Source of the DNA: JBHHYS01 sp046757645
Lineage (GTDB): Bacteria > Acidobacteriota > Terriglobia > Acidiferrales > 2-02-FULL-67-57
Assembly (NCBI GenBank): GCA_046757645.1
Contig: JBHHYS010000004.1
Location: 1 to 50,292, forward strand
Direction of reading: 5' to 3'
DNA length: 50,292 nucleotides
Part shown: piece by piece, positions 48,867 to 50,292 of the stretch
Numbering within the stretch: the first letter of the stretch is position 1
Layout: every line of letters starts with the position of its first letter
The notes under the pieces: generated by a model
Told to the model about the DNA's origin: nothing
Database searches by the model: none
What the model saw: the letters and a program-made list of their open reading frames with translations, nothing else
Made by a program: the position numbers and the translations under genes

Positions 48867-48893
48867 AGTATAGCACACTTTGGGGGAGCGCAA
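48867..48893 (-). promoter_or_regulatory. Promoter of the infC operon with extended -10
   Basis: On the minus strand TGCTATACT (extended -10, with TATACT at 48872-48867) is preceded by TTGCGC (48893-48888), spacer 15 nt. The predicted start near 48860 leaves a leader of about 146 nt before the ACG, long enough for L20- or IF-3-based control. Confidence 0.55.
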
Positions 48894-48957
48894 GAGCTTC
48901 GGCTGCTTTCCTTCCGGGCGATGCGCCCGCGGCGCTCCTGCCGGACGAGCATAGCAG

Positions 48958-50292
48958 TTAAGCGTCCACCGCCCGGGTGGCCACCAAGCGGGCCAGCTCG
49001 GCCTGGAAGTCCGCCCGGGGCCGCGGCCCCAGGTCACCCCGGCTGCGGGAGCGCACACTGACGGTGCCTGCCTGGCGCTCCTTCTGGCCGCACACCAGCA
49101 TAAAGGGGATTTTCTGCAACTGGGCGTCGCGGATTTTGGCCTGGAGTTTTTCGTTGCGAGCGTCAAGCTGGACGCGGAAGCCCGCGGCCCGCAACTCCGC
49201 GGCCACTTGCTGGGCGTAGTCCATCACCTTCTCGCTGATGGGCACCACCACGGCCTGCACCGGCGCCAGCCAGACGGGGAAGGCGCCCGCATAGTGTTCA
49301 ATTAGGATGCCGAAGAACCGCTCCACCGAACCCCACAGCGCCCGGTGGACCATCACCGGCCGGTGCGGGGCGCCATCGGAGGCAATGTAGTGGAGGTCGA
49401 AGCGCTCCGGGAGGTTGAAGTCAAACTGGATGGTGGAAAGCTGCCAGGGACGGCCGATGACGTCAATCAGCTTGACGTCAATCTTGGGGCCGTAGAAGGC
49501 AGCCTCGCCTTTCTTGTAGGCATAGGGGATGCCGCGGCGCTTGAGCGCCTGGTCAAGGGCGCCTTCCGCCAGCTCCCAGCCGGCCGGGGTGCCGGCGAAG
49601 TGGCTGGCCTCGGCGGGGTCCCAGCCGGAGAGGTCGATCTCGTATTTCTCGAAGCCGAAAGTCTTCAGGGCGTCCAAGGCGAAGTCCACGCAGCCCACCA
49701 CCTCTTCTTCCACCTGCTCGGGGGTGCAGAAGATGTGGGCGTCATCCACGGTGAAGCCGCGCACGCGCATCAGCCCATGGAGCACGCCGCTGCGCTCGTA
49801 GCGATAGACAGTGCCCAGCTCGGCCAGGCGCATGGGCAGATCGCGGTAACTGCGCCGCGCCGACTGGTAAATCAAGATGTGGCCGGGGCAGTTCATGGGC
49901 TTGAGCTGGTAAGAAACCGTCTCTGGCTGCATGGGCGGGAACATGCTCTGCTGGTAGTAGTCCAGGTGGCCGCTGATCTTCCAGAGGTCGAGCCGCAGCA
50001 CGTGCGGGGTGTAGACGATCTGGTAGCCGCGGCGGAGGTATTCGGTGCGCAGCCAGTCTTCCATAATCGTGCGCACGATGCCGCCCTTGGGGTGCCAGAA
50101 GACCAGGCCGGCGCCGGCTTCTTCCCGGAAGCTGAAGAGGTCGAGTTCGGGGCCGAGCTTGCGGTGGTCGCGGCGCTTGGCTTCTTCGACCTGGTGGAGG
50201 AAGTCGTCGAGCTCGGCCTGGGAGGGGAAGCTGGTGCCGTAGATGCGCTGCATCTGCGGGTTGCCCTCGACGCCCTTCCAGTAGGCGCCGCT
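48958..50292 (-). CDS. thrS: Threonyl-tRNA synthetase, 5'-partial at the window edge
   Basis: The frame is open to the last base, so the TGS and editing domains and the start lie outside. The part seen holds the class II core: FWHPKGGIVRTIMEDWLR, the zinc Cys in QLKPMNCPGHILIYQ, motif 2 ELGTVYRYERSGVLHGLMRV (quoted as TVYRYERSGVLHGLMRVRGF), and the C-terminal anticodon-binding domain (PVWLAPVQAVVVPISEKV). It is the first gene of the thrS-infC-rpmI-rplT-pheS-pheT cluster, with 243 nt before infC. Confidence 0.96.
   Translation of the reverse strand, partial: SGAYWKGVEGNPQMQRIYGTSFPSQAELDDFLHQVEEAKRRDHRKLGPELDLFSFREEAGAGLVFWHPKGGIVRTIMEDWLRTEYLRRGYQIVYTPHVLRLDLWKISGHLDYYQQSMFPPMQPETVSYQLKPMNCPGHILIYQSARRSYRDLPMRLAELGTVYRYERSGVLHGLMRVRGFTVDDAHIFCTPEQVEEEVVGCVDFALDALKTFGFEKYEIDLSGWDPAEASHFAGTPAGWELAEGALDQALKRRGIPYAYKKGEAAFYGPKIDVKLIDVIGRPWQLSTIQFDFNLPERFDLHYIASDGAPHRPVMVHRALWGSVERFFGILIEHYAGAFPVWLAPVQAVVVPISEKVMDYAQQVAAELRAAGFRVQLDARNEKLQAKIRDAQLQKIPFMLVCGQKERQAGTVSVRSRSRGDLGPRPRADFQAELARLVATRAVDA

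Noticed and set aside
48715..48876. Starting infC at GTG 48876
   Set aside because: It coincides with the predicted transcription start, has no SD, and adds 54 residues without IF-3 similarity, while a perfect SD sits before ACG 48714.

Overview
The window is GC-rich chromosomal DNA (about two-thirds G+C by eye) from a bacterium that most resembles the Acidobacteriota, probably an uncultured lineage. The evidence is protein style and gene neighbourhoods rather than a marker search: a large acidobacterial-type TPR protein, a YbhGFSR-like export operon, a CUAEP-tail radical SAM protein, and a 6S RNA gene beside zapA. No phage, transposase, CRISPR array, tRNA or rRNA was seen.

Layout. 1-9.8 kb, plus strand: the end of a MetE-like methyltransferase, a repeat-filled gap, gamma-glutamyltransferase, a remnant of a sugar isomerase gene, asnS, arginase, an OmpA-family envelope protein, ddl and a secreted alkaline-phosphatase-superfamily enzyme. 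9.8-15.7 kb: a compact TetR / membrane fusion / two ATPases / two permeases efflux operon whose promoter carries a perfect palindromic operator. 15.9-20.6 kb: small envelope proteins, an FtsX-type permease overlapping a LolA-like protein gene, and ruvX-mltG. 20.9-28.5 kb: secreted and membrane proteins, an M48 protease, a GNAT enzyme, thiE, the 913-residue TPR protein and rnhB. 28.8-35 kb: a radical SAM gene followed by an ATP-grasp ligase, then yggX, an SPFH protein, a degenerate peptidase-MA-like protein and an S1/P1 nuclease. 35-43.4 kb, mostly minus strand: rplS, trmD, msrB, rimM, khpA, rpsP, a sugar epimerase, ffh, ymdB, 6S RNA, zapA and a ZapB-like gene. 43.5-50.3 kb, minus strand: pheT, an NTF2-like gene, pheS, rplT, rpmI, infC and thrS (partial).

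Main discoveries. (1) The radical SAM gene at 28769 does not end at its UGA at 30140. The frame reads Cys-UGA-Ala-Glu-Pro, the CUAEP selenocysteine tail, continues to a UAA at 30176, and has a SECIS-like hairpin in the right place. (2) A 6S RNA of about 198 nt lies at 42471-42668. (3) infC has a perfect Shine-Dalgarno sequence but no ATG, GTG or TTG behind it; ACG is the best start. (4) Three genes have a -10 box exactly 6 nt before the start codon, suggesting leaderless mRNAs. (5) The two efflux ATPases have complementary defects that fall in the same composite ATP site. (6) Short palindromic repeats of several families sit at gene ends and in gaps, and in two cases form the C-terminus of a protein.
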